Under the pieces are notes generated by a model that saw only the letters and a program-made list of their open reading frames with translations, was not told the DNA's origin and did no database searches. The position numbers were made by a program, and so were the translations under genes. Positions 46,301-61,300 of a stretch of DNA of 64,000 nt are shown here, in pieces; the first letter of the stretch is position 1; each line of letters opens with the position of its first letter. This DNA is from Lytechinus pictus (lineage: Eukaryota > Echinodermata > Echinoidea > Temnopleuroida > Toxopneustidae): NCBI RefSeq assembly GCF_037042905.1, contig NC_087246.1, forward strand, positions 36,636,001 through 36,700,000. The letters run 5' to 3'.

Positions 46301-49300
46301 ATACAGGTATAATGAATGCTTTTGATGTATATTCAATATGGTGTGATTCACAAATTAATGAAAGCCCAACAGACACAACAAGAAATCATCTTTCCATATT
46401 TACTTCTATCAGAGGGACTATTCACTTCACAGACATCTAGACAATTGTGCTTTGACTTGAGTTGGCTACTTACTGTTACAAGTGTCCACTTCCACAAGAC
46501 GTTCAACGGCACTTGTATTGATTCTATAGCATGTATATATGCCATATGGACAGGAGTGGATCTACACACACAATATGAAAATCAACCCAAAGATTAAACA
46601 CATGCACAAGTGTGTTTACATGAATGTCCATAATTATTGCGAACAGGATGAAACTTACGTGATATCAGCATTAGGATGAAGTCCAAAGGCTTCTGGGGTA
46701 TCAGCAAGGGGCAAGCTATTGATGTACTCAATATACTGAGTGCAATTGCTGCACTTGGGGATGGCATAGCCCTTGTAGAATGCAAAGGTCGGACTGAACA
46801 TGGCCTCGCTAAACCACACTTTGGCAAAGGTATTAAGTAGCCGTTTGTCGTAGTCGTCAGTCACGCGACCCCCGTACTGGATCTCACCGATCATGTAGCG
46901 TACCGTCGACCAGGACACACCCTTCTTGATGTCCATGTCGTCCAAATGATTCTGATCATGAGAAAATAATGACAAAATTTTGATAACTCAACAATCTTTT
47001 CCCCCAGTGTGAAATGAAGGAAAATGAAATTCCAATCAACTCTGGAATGCATATATGCAAACATTGTTGAACTGGAATTGCAAGTATTGAATGTTCATAT
47101 TTATCTTTAAAAAATGGAATATAATGATCACTAAGAATTCAAGAAGACATAACACAATACAATTTTGGCGATGCAGCCTGGCAATAATCAACATATCCTA
47201 AATGCCTGCAGTTTTGACAAGAAAAGGCCTGTAATTTTCTTTTAAAATGTTATGTCATAGGAGCCAAGGGCACAGTAATGTACATGTATTAACTGTACTA
47301 TGGCAAAAAAATTACAAAAAGACACAATCGATGTTGATTTCATGCTAAAGGGCCAGCTCTCGCTTCAGCTTTCATGAACCCTTTTCATAACATTAATGAA
47401 GCCTAGACCTGTAGGTCTTAATCAAAGAAAATAACGACTGCCATGGACTAAAGATAGACAAACTTCAACCATTAACCCCTCTTACCTGCATGAACTGGAC
47501 AGTGGAGCTGAAATCGGCCGCATTGAACTCGTAGGGGATGTTCCACCCAAGGGGGCCAAACTTGCGCCTCTCCTGCACTGTGGTGTGGAGGAAAGCCGTC
47601 CCATAGAGCATGGGCTTCCACTGGGGCATGTTGGAGACGTCCAACTGGTCTTGAGTGATACCGGCATAGGTACGCTTTAACCCGGCTTTGATACCTTGAG
47701 GAGGCTCATTGGTGAACTTGATGCACATCTGGTGGTGACAAATGATAGGATATAGATGTTATCAAGAAGATGGTCATCACTGAAAATGAGGGACTAAGGG
47801 TAATATTTTGTTCTTATAGAATGCTTCTCTTATCAACGAAATGACATCTCTTAGTACTTTAACAGCTTATGTCATTATCCTGGTCATTGGAAGCTGGCCT
47901 GCCCACTTTCAGTGTATGCAATGCACAATCTCCACTCCCTGGGGAGTATTCCTGTAATAATAAGAATGCTATATGCAAATGATAGAGTGCACCCATCGAC
48001 TCTGCACGATGATCATCATGTCAATTGTCATTACTACCCCGGCTGTTATCTCGACACACAAGCGTTTCGAGAAACGACTATTCAACTATTCCCACCAAGT
48101 ACCCATTTAAACTGGAGCATTGAAGTCTGGGGGTTCTGACTCTTGCCTTTGAAACAGAAGGTCATGAGTTCAAATCCAGGCTATGGCGTAACTTCCTTCA
48201 GAAAATCATTGTTCCACATCGTGCTGCACTCAACCCAGGTGACACGAATGGGTACCCAGCAGAATTAATTCCTTGAATGCACCAAGTGCCTTCTAGCAGC
48301 TGGAGCTAAAGCTGGGATAATACACACGTATACTGTGCTACTGAATAGGCAACTAGATCATCAGCACCACAAAAATGCTATATATCAATATCACTACACC
48401 AGGGTAGAGTGCAGCAGATTATGGATAAATCAATGAACAAACCTGCAGAAGACTGATTGGGAAGCTCTTGTGGACCTCTGTGGTCATCCAGAGTCTGAAG
48501 TCTTCGTGGATGGTGTCTGTCTCTACAATGGTATCCATCAGCTCATCAAGGAAATCTAGAGACAGATGGCAGTTCTGCAGCAACACCCATCCACCCTGAC
48601 CAAAATCAAACAAAACATCAGTGTGAAGAGCATTTATCAACCAATCAATCGCAATGTTGGAAATGTACTTGGGCTGGAATGCTTGGGGTATGGGAAAATC
48701 AGGGTTTGATCCAACAATATGTGAAATAAATAGGAAATAAAGAAATGATTTGTATAAAAAGAGCAATGTCACAAGCACGAAACAACACAAATGTTAAGGT
48801 GTTTACAATTATTACATATGACAGAAAAATGTTCTGATGATGATGATGATAAGTTAACCTTGATAATCAATGGGAAGTTTCCACTGCACAGTCATATTAT
48901 GCGGTTCTGAAATCTTGAAGATACATGTATTACAACTGTCTGTCAGAGAATATAAAGAATGATTTGCATAATGATAATTAAAACAAGTGGAATGCCTCTG
49001 GCCGTCTCACCTGCATCACGCGATTCAATATAGCAGCAGTGCTGATTTTGAAAACTATTATAACTCGCACAAGATGTTCAGTGATACTTGGTTACTCTTA
49101 TTTCCACGTTTTATGAATCAGATCCATAAACTTTCAAAGTTATGATGGTAATTCAACAGATACCCCCAATTCGGCCAAAGTTCATTGACCCTAAATGACC
49201 TTTGACCTTGGTCATGTGATGTGAAACTCATGCAGGATGTTCAGTGATACTTGATTAACCTTATGTATAAGTTTCATGAACTAGGTCCATATATTTTCTA

Positions 49301-52300
49301 AGTTATGATGACATTTCAAAAACTTAACCTTAGGTTAAGATTTTGATGTTGATTCCCCCAACATGGTCTAAGTTCATTGACCCTAAATGACCTTTGACCT
49401 TGGTCATGTGACATGAAACTCAGGCAGGGTGTTCAGTAATACTTGATTAACCTTATGGCCAAGTTTCATGAACTAGGTCCATATACTTTCTAAGTTATGC
49501 TGTCATTTCAAAAACTTAACCTCAGGTTAAGATTTGGTGTTGACGCCGCCGCCGCCGTCGCCGTCGGAAAAGCGGCGCCTATAGTCTCACTCTGCTATGC
49601 AGGTGAGACAAAAAACAGGTAATTTGCCTATAATATATTGGCAAATATATCTGATTGAGTTAAAAGGCTCGTTTTGCATAATCTGGTCTGAAATATTGCT
49701 TCAATTTCGGCGCATATGCGACTCATGGCAGGTCGATATTAAGAAACGGTGTCACATGCAGTTGTTACTAACTGCAGTTCTGCCAACTTAATGGGCGTAC
49801 TCACATTAGCCATGAACTGTTGCAGGAGTCTCCTGGCATGGACTTCCTGGCCCTGTCCCATGGAGATGGCACGACAGTCAAACTTCCTCTTCTTGGCCAG
49901 ACCTTCAATCATGTTGGTTGGGTCCGATCCCATGGATAGGAAGCAGATGAGTGGGTTCCTTTGGTCAGATTCATCAAAGGTTCCCTCCAAGTCTAGGATG
50001 ACACCCTCAGAGTACCGCTCTCCCATGGAGTCAGCTGAAGGGGTAGGATAGAAATATCATGAAAAACATTAATAATATCAATAGTGCTTCAAATGACAAT
50101 ATCAGAGCTGCCAAGTTGTATTTAGCATTTTCAGTATTCTTATCCCCCAAAATCAGTATTTTGACAAAAAAATCAGTATTTTTACCGTGTGAGATAAATA
50201 TTTTGTATATTTCCCCAAAAAAGTGTATTTCATAATAAAATGCTTGGCGCTCAAGCTGCATGCAAGCTAAAATGTGCACTGCTCTTGCAGATGAAAAAAA
50301 AAAAACATTGAAACTTGTGTATATCTCACCCTGGTTTTTACAAAATGATTGAAAAAAAAAACAAGTTTCCTGAAATTACATTGATCTAATAACCATATTT
50401 GTGTACGTTTTATGAAATAGAGACATATAGAGATGATTTTTCTCAATAAATTTCGATTTTGTAAAAAAAAAAACATGTATTTTTAAAAGAAAAAACGTAC
50501 TACCGTATTTTGGTTGCTAAAACGTACTAAATACGGAAAAATCGTACTACTTGGCAGCTCTGCAATATATTGCAATGTTTTGCAAATTTGCAATCCATTA
50601 CTGATCTGCTTCTAGCAGCGAAGAGCACATACCGATTTGCAACAGCTACAATAGATAAATCAATTGTAAATTGAACAGAAAATTTGCAATTAATTGCAAA
50701 TATTTTCTTGCAACACCCCCTCAATCACACATATCCAAACAACCTTCACCGACTTACCGATATACTTTCTGGCCTGAGCCAACGTCCTGTCCGGACACCA
50801 GGACCTGATGAGCAGCAGTTTCCTGAAGACATCCAAAGACTGGTGGTACCCGTCAGGTATTGCCTCCTCCTCGGGAGCCTCCTTGTCAAACCAATGCTTC
50901 CATTGCTTCTCGTTGCGGCTGACCTGGTTGATAACCTCCGTGAAGTATTTGAGTTTGCTGAGCTCCACCAGGTTGAGCCAGGTGATGTCTAGGATCCACT
51001 TGGAAGGCTTGGGTGGACAGGCATTGAGGTCCAAGGTAGCACCACCTAATACAAACACAACCAGGATATATGTATACTAGCATTCAACGAAAAGGGCTTA
51101 CAAATGGCAAATTGTGTGCCTGGGAGTGTTCAACAAGTTGTCCATAGGTTTCCCACAATTTGACCACATGACTAGAGCATATTCTTGACACTTTTACCCA
51201 AATTGTCCATGGTGTTTTAACAAAAAGGGGAAAATTTCCCCATAACTTGAATAAAGATTTGAAAATTTGTATTAAAATGCTTTTTAACAACAATAATTTC
51301 GATCTAATAAGATCATATTCCATCTTAAGATGGGAATTAAGAGATTGAGCCTCTTCTATCCAGAGGTCTCCATTATCACTGCTATCAAAAGGGTCTGTTT
51401 TGTAAGTTTACATTACCACTGTTTTAAAAAGAAGTTCTGTTTTGTAAGTATAAACTGCCACCACTTTCAATAGGGTCTGTTTTGGAAGTCTACATCATCA
51501 CTGTTTTCAATGTCAGTTCTGCTAGTATACATTATAACTGTTTTCAATAGTGTCTGCTTTGTGATTCTACATTATCACTATTTCCAAAACGGTCTGTATT
51601 GAAGTCTAAACTACCACTGTTTGAATAGGGTCTGTTTTGTAAGTCTAAACAAGTTTTCAAAAGGGTCTGTTTTGTTAGTCTACACAACCAATTTTCAATA
51701 CGGTCTGTGTTTGGTAAGCTTACACAACCCGTTTTCAGAAGGCTCCGCTTTTGAAGTCTACACTACCACTGACCTTTGATGAGGGTCATGAATTCTTCAT
51801 GTTTGACCTTTCCACCCTGGAGGTCAATCTTAAGAGTGAGTAGGAGGGTGAACATGAACTTATCATCTTCATAGAGACCTCTGGCTGCGTACTTGAAGAC
51901 GGCAAACGTCATGTAGTCAATGATGTTATTGATACGCTTACTCGTGATGGGACTCTTCGTAGAGCTGATAAAGACAAAATCAATGATTTGAGTTTAACAG
52001 AGAGAATGTTGTTATCCAGTGGCGGACCGTGACCCCCGGAGGAAACAAAGCATTGGAGGGGCACAGCATTGTTCACAAAGAATACAGTGCCCCTCCAATC
52101 ATTTGTTTCTTTCCGGTCACGGTCCGCCACTGTTGTTATCTTATTAACTTCTATAAAGAAACTAGCTTGGTCAGGAGTTACTGCAATTTCACGGGAGGTT
52201 GCGTAATTCCAATATGAAATGCACAGATCTGCTAGCATTTCCTATGCATTTCAGGTGGTAGGCAAAGAATAACTGTAAAGTTATTCACTTAAAAACAGCA

Positions 52301-55300
52301 AGCTCCTGTTTACATTCAAAGCTTAACGATTGGTTTGCAGACTCATTTTACAATTGATGACATGGATCACAACGTGCAACGTATCATGCAAATCAAGTTT
52401 AGAATCAATCGCTAAGCTTTGTGTTGCCGGCCACAGACAGGTGTGTAAAACAATGAGATATGCTGTCTGGAGTCTGCCATAACAATCAATTATATCTTTT
52501 AAATTACAGGGTATTGCTCTAACTCTACTTAATCTTTCTGTTCAATCATATCACTCACAAGATACTCAGACCAATGGAAGAGCCGTGGTGTAGTGGTTCT
52601 GACTCTCGCCTTGTAATCAGAGGGTCGTGTGTTCAAATCCCATTGCACCTATTGTCCTTTAATTGGAAAGGCATCAATCCACACTTTGCCACTCTCCACC
52701 CAGATGCTAAATAGGTACCCGGTAGAATGTGAAAGTCATTGTAGCATGTGCAGCATTGTGCATGCCTCAATGGCGACCAACTAAAATACTCCGCAGGGAG
52801 TGGAGGATGTGCAATTGTGCATACATTGTCCACAGGAATGACTCATTTAATCCAATAACCAGGGTAAAAACAAATCAGAAAAGCACTCAGATATGGACAT
52901 TGTATGCCGTTAAAGCCTTGTAAATAACCAGTGCCTGCCGCACAGAAACGCTGTTAGCATTACGGAGCGCTTACAGTAAGCCCAGTCACATCTTTCAAAT
53001 TCGTGAAGTCAAAACATTCATTTCAATGTGTAAGTAATGCATCATTGTAACATTAGGCTTCGCTGCCACATTACCCGTTGTAACAGGGCCTTTGTTAGTG
53101 CATTGTTAGCGCTAACAACATTTCTGTGCAGTCAGTACAGATTATTATCATATTTATGAAATATTCTTACTTGGCCATGGAGAGATCAAAGATTCCAAGG
53201 AACTGTTTGAGAGATGTCTGGTACATGACATTCACCATACTCATCTCAGTAATCAAGAAATACAGAATGCTTCCTCGAGTGGCAACTAGGGTGATAGTGA
53301 GAGAGAGAGAGAAAAAAAAAAAAAGATGTATTTCTCATTTTAAAAACATTGGATATCATTACAGAGGTCTTTTATAGAGAATCCTGAATACCGCACAAGA
53401 AAATTAAACAAAAATTTAAGCAGAGTTTTTTTAGATATCTGTGATATCCTGTATGAACATATTTTGTAATCTGTACCATAACTGATATTTATTTTCAAAG
53501 TTTCAGAATAGAAAAATAAAAAAGATCACCACTACGTAATAAATACCTGGTCTGAATTCTTCCCTAGCCAGGTTGATCTTGACTTCAGTATCGGCAGCGA
53601 TCTGCAGCTTCTGACTGACCTCCTCGGCAGTCGTCTTGGTGACCTGAAGCACCGTGATGAGCGACTCATCATCAACGAGGGAGCCCTGCGTGCTGGTCAG
53701 ACGATAGAGAAGGTTATCTTCAAGTTCTTTCATCTTGCGTTTGTTGGCAGTGACGTCTTCGACAAGTTTCGTACGCTCAGCTTCTAGCTCCTGGAGATGA
53801 CAAATGGGCAGAAAAGAGATTTTTACGAAGAATCTACAGGAGCCACAATTTTTCAAAAGGGGTTGAAGTCTACCAAAGAGAGGGTTCCAAATTCAAGCTG
53901 ATTATCAAAATTTAAAAATTTCAAAAATTCAGCCAAATGCAGGAATAACATTGAGATTCTATGTAGAAAAGTCAGCTGCAAAAGGGGTCTGATAAAATCC
54001 CCATCAAAACCATTAGCATTCAAAATAAAGAAAATTGTCATACTTTGACATAGGTGTCTCTAGATAAAGGAGAAATGTAGGCTTCAAAATATCAGTTTTG
54101 AAATGTTAATGAACAGACAAAATGGCCACCTTTCATATCTGCAAGAACTTCTGTGTTGAATAATTTTTTTTCATGATAGCTGATTTTAATTGCTGTCCCT
54201 ACACCTGTCAAAGGTCTGATCCTAAATGCGTTTTAATAACATGAAATGCCCAATGTGATACATATACATCACAACTCAAGTACTCGGGAATCAAAAAGCA
54301 AATCCAAAGGGAGCCCTCTGGGGCCACTCACACTCTTTTCTGTCAGGATAACTCTGCCCAGGAGCTGATCTTCAAGGCCTTTCATGGTGACAGTGAAGTC
54401 AATGATGGAAGTCTTGGCACTGATCTCAGGTGTGTAGGCCGGGTTAGGGAGCTTAGTGGTGACGTAAAGACGGAAGCCATCCATTACGTCAACCTCCTTG
54501 TCTCCAACTTTCACCTAGACGAATACCAGAACAAATTTAGTGAATAAACCATATCTTTTCGATGTGCAGATAACTGAAATGCAAGACAAGACAAGTGGAG
54601 TGCCACTGGCAGTCTCAACCTGCATTATGTCATTAAATATAGAAGCAGTGCTGAAAACAACTACAAATATGAATGAATTTTTGAAAATAGAAAAAACCTG
54701 AAGTGACCTTTGACAATGGCATGGCCCACCAACACAACATCTAAGTATCCCCTGCATCTCTAATCAAAGTTTGGTTATTATCCAATTAATTGATGAAAAG
54801 TTTTCAGTCATAAGAAAGTTTTGCAGGAGTAGTTTAATATTCGCAATAGATAATGAATGAATGCCATTTTGGATCCCTCATGCCTTCGCCTCTGTTCGGC
54901 GAGACACAGATATTTACCAAACGACCTATGGGTCCAAGGAGGATTTTAGGCCCTCTACCTTTTGATCTACAGCCCATTTGCATCACACGTTCAAAGAGAA
55001 CTGCCTCAGAGAAACACATCACTACTTACCTTGAATGTGCTGCCACTCTTGATGTAATTCTTCTCTAAGACATTGTCCAAGGCAGGATCCAGCTCCTCAC
55101 CGACATCTTCTATCAACAGAGGGCGTCCCAGAGACAAGCAATCCTCCAGATGGGTCCTGAAGTACTTGTGGTTCAGGGAGGTCACCTGTTCAAAGGAAAT
55201 ACAAAGAGAACATGATTATCCCCACTCTCGATAGAAGCTTGTTATATTTCTTAAATACACAAAGTGGGTGGTTCCCTTTTCAATGATCAAGCACAATACC

Positions 55301-58300
55301 TTAAACTGCTAGATTTGGCAAGGTTCCTAACACATCAACATTCTAGTATTGTAAGATAGGCCCACATGAATTACAACATACCAATTGACTACTCAATACA
55401 TTCATACTGTCATAATTGTTTTACCACGGAGCAAAACCACCTTTCCTCTTAAACAAGTGGAATGCCTCTGGCGGTCTCACCTGCATCACGCGATTCAATA
55501 TAGCAGCAGTGCTGACTTTGAAAACTACTATAACTCGCACAAGATGTTCAGTGATACTTGGTTACTCTTATGTCCACGTTTTATGAACTAGACCAATACA
55601 CTTACAGAGATATAATGGTAATTCAACAAATACCCCCAAGGTGGCCAAAGTTCATTGACCTTACATGACCTTTGACCTTGATCATGTGACCTGAAACTCG
55701 CACAGGATGTTCAGTGATACTTGATTACTCTTATGTCCAAGTTTCACGAGTCTGATCCATAAACTTTCAAAGTAATGATGGTAATTCAACATATACCCCC
55801 ATTATGGCCAAAGTTCATTGACCTTTGACCTTGGTCATGTGACCTAAAATGCGCACAGGATGTTCAGTGATACTTGATTACTCTTATGTCCAAGTTTTAT
55901 GAACTAGACCAACACACTTTCAAAGTTATGATGGTAATTCAACAAATACCCCCAATTTGGCCAAAGTTCATTGACCCTAAATGACCTTTGACCTTGATCA
56001 TGTGACCTGAAACTTGCACAGGATGTTCAGTAATACTTGATTACTATTATGTCCAAGTTTCATGAATCAGATTCATAAACTTTCAAAGTTATGATGGTAA
56101 TTCAACAGATACCCCCAATTCGGCCAAAGTTCATTGACCCTAAATGACCTTTGACCTTGGTCATGTGATGTGAAACTCATGCAGGATGTTCAGTGATACT
56201 TGATTAACCTTATGTCCAAGTTTCATGAACTAGGTCCATATATTTTCTAAGTTATGATGACATTTCAAAAACTTAACCTTACATGTACGTTAAGATTTTG
56301 ATGTTGATTCCCCCAACATGGTCTAAGTTCATTGACCCTAAATGACCTTTGACCTTGGTCATGTGACATGAAACTCAGGCAGGATGTTCAGTAATACTTG
56401 ATTAACCTTATGGCCAAGTTTCATGAACTAGGTCCATATACTTTCTAAGTTATGCTGTCATTTCAAAAACTTAACCTTCGGTTAAGATTTGGTGTTGACG
56501 CCGCCGCCGTCGCCGTCGGAAAAGCGGCGCCTATAGTCTCACTCTGCTATGCAGGTGAGACAAAAAACTTTAGTGTCTCTATACAAATACAAATTATAGA
56601 CTAATTTATTCTCTGTGTCATCAATAGTTATCTCAGAAGGTATGCTTCAAGACTATCCAGGGTTCCCACAGAAATTTGAAAACAGAATTCCATGACTTTT
56701 CCATGACTAAATTGCTGCTTTCCATGACTTCCCGTGACGTCCCGGGATTTATGTAGAATTTGGGATGTCACAAAACTGGGAAAAATGGAAATCATGAACA
56801 CCAATATTACAATAGCAGAATATGATCACAGAGTATGAGAGTTGCGAGACTCGACAAACTGGAAAGCTGCCATAGCCCAAGATGTAAATGCAATTCGATG
56901 ACTTTTCACAAATTTTCCAAATTCTCTGACTTTCCATGACCAAAATTTTTTCAAGGATTTTCCATGACTGTGGGAACCCTGCTAGTGTTGGTCAGCTTTA
57001 AGATTGGTTCTTTACCTGCATTTCGTTAGCAGCTTCTCTGTTCTTGATCCAAATCTTTCCCTGACCTTGAGGGTCTATGAGGAGGGGGAAGCGGGATGCC
57101 TTGGTGACGATGATACCATTCTGAATGGACAGCTCATCACTGGGAAGGCCTTGCAAATTCCACTCAGCAATCTGAAGAAGAAAAGAAATTTTAGGAGAAC
57201 TTGAAGAGATTGTTTGACTTCAATCAGGATTTTAAAATACTTTTTACCTTGCAACTAAATTGGTAAGAAGATGACAACTACAGTGGACACTGAAGTTTAC
57301 ACTGTACACTATTGACGGAAATAATCACTTTTTTACTTACTGCGAAGCATGGATAATGCTTATGACATAGAATTTTCAGGGTTAAGCATTTACCCTTTAT
57401 CCATGAAACAAACATTGACTGAAGCATTCAGTGAAAATCTAAAGCCTTAAAGAAGAATGAAACCCTTGAAACCAGCTGAATCCATATCAAAGAGAAAAAT
57501 CAAAAAAACATATTGTTGAAAGTTTGAGGAAGATTGAATGAATAATAAGAAAGTTATGAGCATTTTAATATTGAGATCACTAATGCCATGTAGATGCTCC
57601 CATTGGCAATGTGACCAAGATCTGTGATGTCACACACATACAACTCCCTCATTACTTTAGTACTTATTTCACTTATATTCTCACTTTTATAGAGTCTATC
57701 ACAAGGTAAGGTGTTCTCTTTATGAGAGGACAAGTACAGAGGTTTAACAACATTATATCATTGATGAATTGTTTGTCATATGATTAGAATGAGCAAAAAG
57801 AGATGTTTTAGGGTATATTTTCAGTGTCCAAAAGGGGAGAGTTGTTCATCTGTGACATCATAGATCTTGGTCGCATTGCCAATGGGAGGATCTCCATAGC
57901 ATTAGTGATCTCGACATTCAAATGTTCATAACTCTTCTATTGCTAGTCCTATTTTACTCAAACTTTTGTTGATCTTATTCTTTGATTTTTCTGCTTTCAC
58001 AAAAGCTAACTTGCTCCAAGAGTTTCATTCTCCTTTAAAAACTTACTGTCGTGTTATCAACCAACATCTCGATTAGATTGAGGTGTGCTGTGAAGGGGAT
58101 CCTCCGAGTCTTCATCTCCTTCTGCCAGTCCTTGAGTAGCTTGCTACGGAACTCCTGGTTGAAAGGTCCAGAGTAGGATAGGAATCCGGTAGCCATCAGA
58201 ACATCACCAACCAATCTGTCAAGAATCAAGTGGATTCAAGTGAATGACTGGGCCAGTATTCAATTCAATGATTATGCCAGAATTCTAAGTATTTTACTTA

Positions 58301-61300
58301 GCATTGTGCTTAAGTGCAATACTTAATCACGTTTTTTTTATTCAATTGTCTTTTTTTGGCTAAGAATTTTCTTAAATGTACGTCAGCCCCTGCCCCTTAC
58401 GTGTATTGCAGAAAAGGGGAAATCAATAGAATAGAACTATTATCAAAACCCTGCATTTTGAGAGTGACTTTTGAAAGGAAGTCATTCATGACACAATCAT
58501 CACAGTAAAAAGAATGCGCACTTTGCCACTGAAATCGATGCGCAAATAGAAGCGCAATACTTGAACATGCACATGGTTGAAATCAGCACTGGGCATGCAC
58601 GTAACAATGAAAACAACATTTAAACAACAGCTAAACACCAAACAGGTAATACAGGCTTATATTACCTGTTTGATCTTTGACCTCATATCATTTGACCTTT
58701 TGACCCCTAGATGACCTTTGACCCAATCATCCTCGTGGACACACATGTGGTATTAGCCAAGGATCATATGTACCAAGTGCCAACATAATAGATGCAGAAA
58801 TAAAGAAATGATGGCAAGTTGAACAAAAACTTTAACATTTTTGTCACAGACCAACAGGAAAAGGATTAAGCCTCTGCCAAACTTCGTGTAGGCAAGACAA
58901 AAACATTTCTAAAAGTATGGAAAAACTGTTGTAATATGTCCAATATGACTGGATAAAAGCATATTTGTCATGGAATTCTTGCATTCATTTCAAATAAATA
59001 TTTGGCAAAAAGAAGCTGCTGAAAACTGCTTATCTAATAAAAGAGAGCCAATGGAGTAAATTAGAAAGTCAAAAAGGGGGCCTAAGCTTTCGATCCTAGC
59101 AGAATCTTCGTCGGAGGCAACAGTTCAGAAGCTCTTGTGCTGAACGAGATAGCCTGAATGCATAAATATTTGGACAGAATGAGGACATGATTGAACAAAT
59201 GGTACCTAAAATGGTACCTAAAATGGTATCACCAAAAAGCATCAACTTGATTGACTTGCAAAGAACGATTTATAAATGAAGTCACCAGAGCAAAGTGGTT
59301 GCTCTATCTAGCTTTGAGGTACATGTAAATCAGCTGAAACCAGCTTCAGTTTGCATTATTAGGTGGTCTGTCTATGACAGATCACCTATTGATTTCGCTA
59401 GAATTTTCTTTCTTTATTCTTTATTCTTTATTTATTTATTTATTTTTATTTCTTCCGTACACTTTTTTGTACACACGTTCACTCGAAATCGACATGGTCA
59501 ATTTCCTTCAAATTTCTGTCAGTCATCAAGCATTATGATTTCAAGTAAAATCAACTTTTTCAAGGTCATCAGGTCATGATGACGTCATCCAGGCGCCATT
59601 TTGTAAAATCACATTGTCGATCATATCTCCATTATCAATTATCAAAAATCAATCAAATTAACATCACATCAACTTCAGGTCAAGTGTCAATAGGTCATGT
59701 CATCAAAGGTCACCTGGAGGTCACGACGCGCACGTACGCGCTCGTCAAATTTTTAAAATGCTCAAAATCACTTTTTGACCAAAGTAAAGTACGTTTCAGG
59801 TCATTTTAAGCATTTCAAAAATTTGCGCACGCACAGGTATGCGCGCGCGTTTCCGCGCGTAACGCTTTCAACGCAACGCAGAAACGCCGTTTTTTATATC
59901 ATTGCATTGATAATATAATTCTGAGCAATTTGATACCTTGATCAACCTTCTACGATCATTAATAACGAAATTAACACCCGTTAAAGTTTGCAGCACGTGT
60001 GCGCGCGAGCTCTTACTATAGGCCATATATGGGCAAAAACATGCCTATTACAAATTCACTGTAGTTCTTTGAATAGTCCGTTGACCCCCAATTTTTTTTC
60101 ATATATCAATAGAGTTATGAGTTGTAGATTTGATTCCATGTCACCATTGTCCCTCAATTCGATCATGACATCATCAAAATGGCGTCGGAAGTTAAAATAT
60201 CCATTTTCCTTGTTATGACGTCATAACAATTATGCAAATTAGGCTCTAACTCCGTGAATATTGGTCAATTTTCGCCCATTTTTCGATATGTTGTAGCTTA
60301 AGTCTTACTCTTTCTGAATTATTGCCTTTAATTTTCATTTTAATAAACGGATCATCCTCAAAAATTGCAAATAATAAAGACATGTCATTTTTCCTCATTT
60401 TGCATGTAATCTCTATGGGACATGACTTTTTCTCAAAACTAGATTCGACATTCCTCTATTTCGTGAGCCATATCTCCATTTCTTCTTGTCAGTTTTTCCT
60501 GAGCTTTTAGTATGTTGTAGCTGAGATTCTAAGCTTTCGAAAATGTCAACCTATTTTTTCGATCAGATGCCGGGATCATGCCCGTATTTCACTTGCAAAA
60601 TTGGATTGGATATTCTCGTATTTTCCTTACGTGTAAAGTCTATGGGAAATATTTTAGCTCAATTCTTTCTTCTTTATTAGGTGGTCTGTCAACGACAGAT
60701 CACCTATTGATTTCGCCAGAATTTTCTTTATTCTTTATTAGGTGGTCTGTCTATGACAGATCACCTCTTGATTTCGCCAGAATTTTCTTTCTTTATTCTT
60801 TATTTATTTATTCTTTATTTCTTTATTAGGTGGTCTGTCTATGACAGATCACCTATTGATTTCGCTAGAATTTTCTTTCTTTATTCTTTATTCTTTATTT
60901 ATTTATTTATTTTTATTTCTTCCGTACACTTTTTTGTACACACGTTCACTCGAAATCGACATGGTCAATTTCCTTCAAATTTCTGTCAGTCATCAAGCAT
61001 TATGATTTCAAGTAAAATCAACTTTTTCAAGGTCATCAGGTCATGATGACGTCATCCAGGCGCCATTTTGTAAAATCACATTGTCGATCATATCTCCATT
61101 ATCAATTATCAAAAATCAATCAAATTAACATCACATCAACTTCAGGTCAAGTGTCAATAGGTCATGTCATCAAAGGTCACCTGGAGGTCACGACGCGCAC
61201 GTACGCGCTCGTCAAATTTTTAAAATGCTCAAAATCACTTTTTGACCAAAGTAAAGTACGTTTCAGGTCATTTTAAGCATTTCAAAAATTTGCGCACGCA

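Noticed and set aside
52581..52655. Possible tRNA gene
   Set aside because: A and B boxes are good, but there is no pairing acceptor stem and the sequence continues into a SINE body shared with other loci.
59295..59809. Two adjacent plus frames repeated at 60753-61276
   Set aside because: Their duplication simply reflects the 1467 bp DNA repeat; composition and lack of domains argue against genes.
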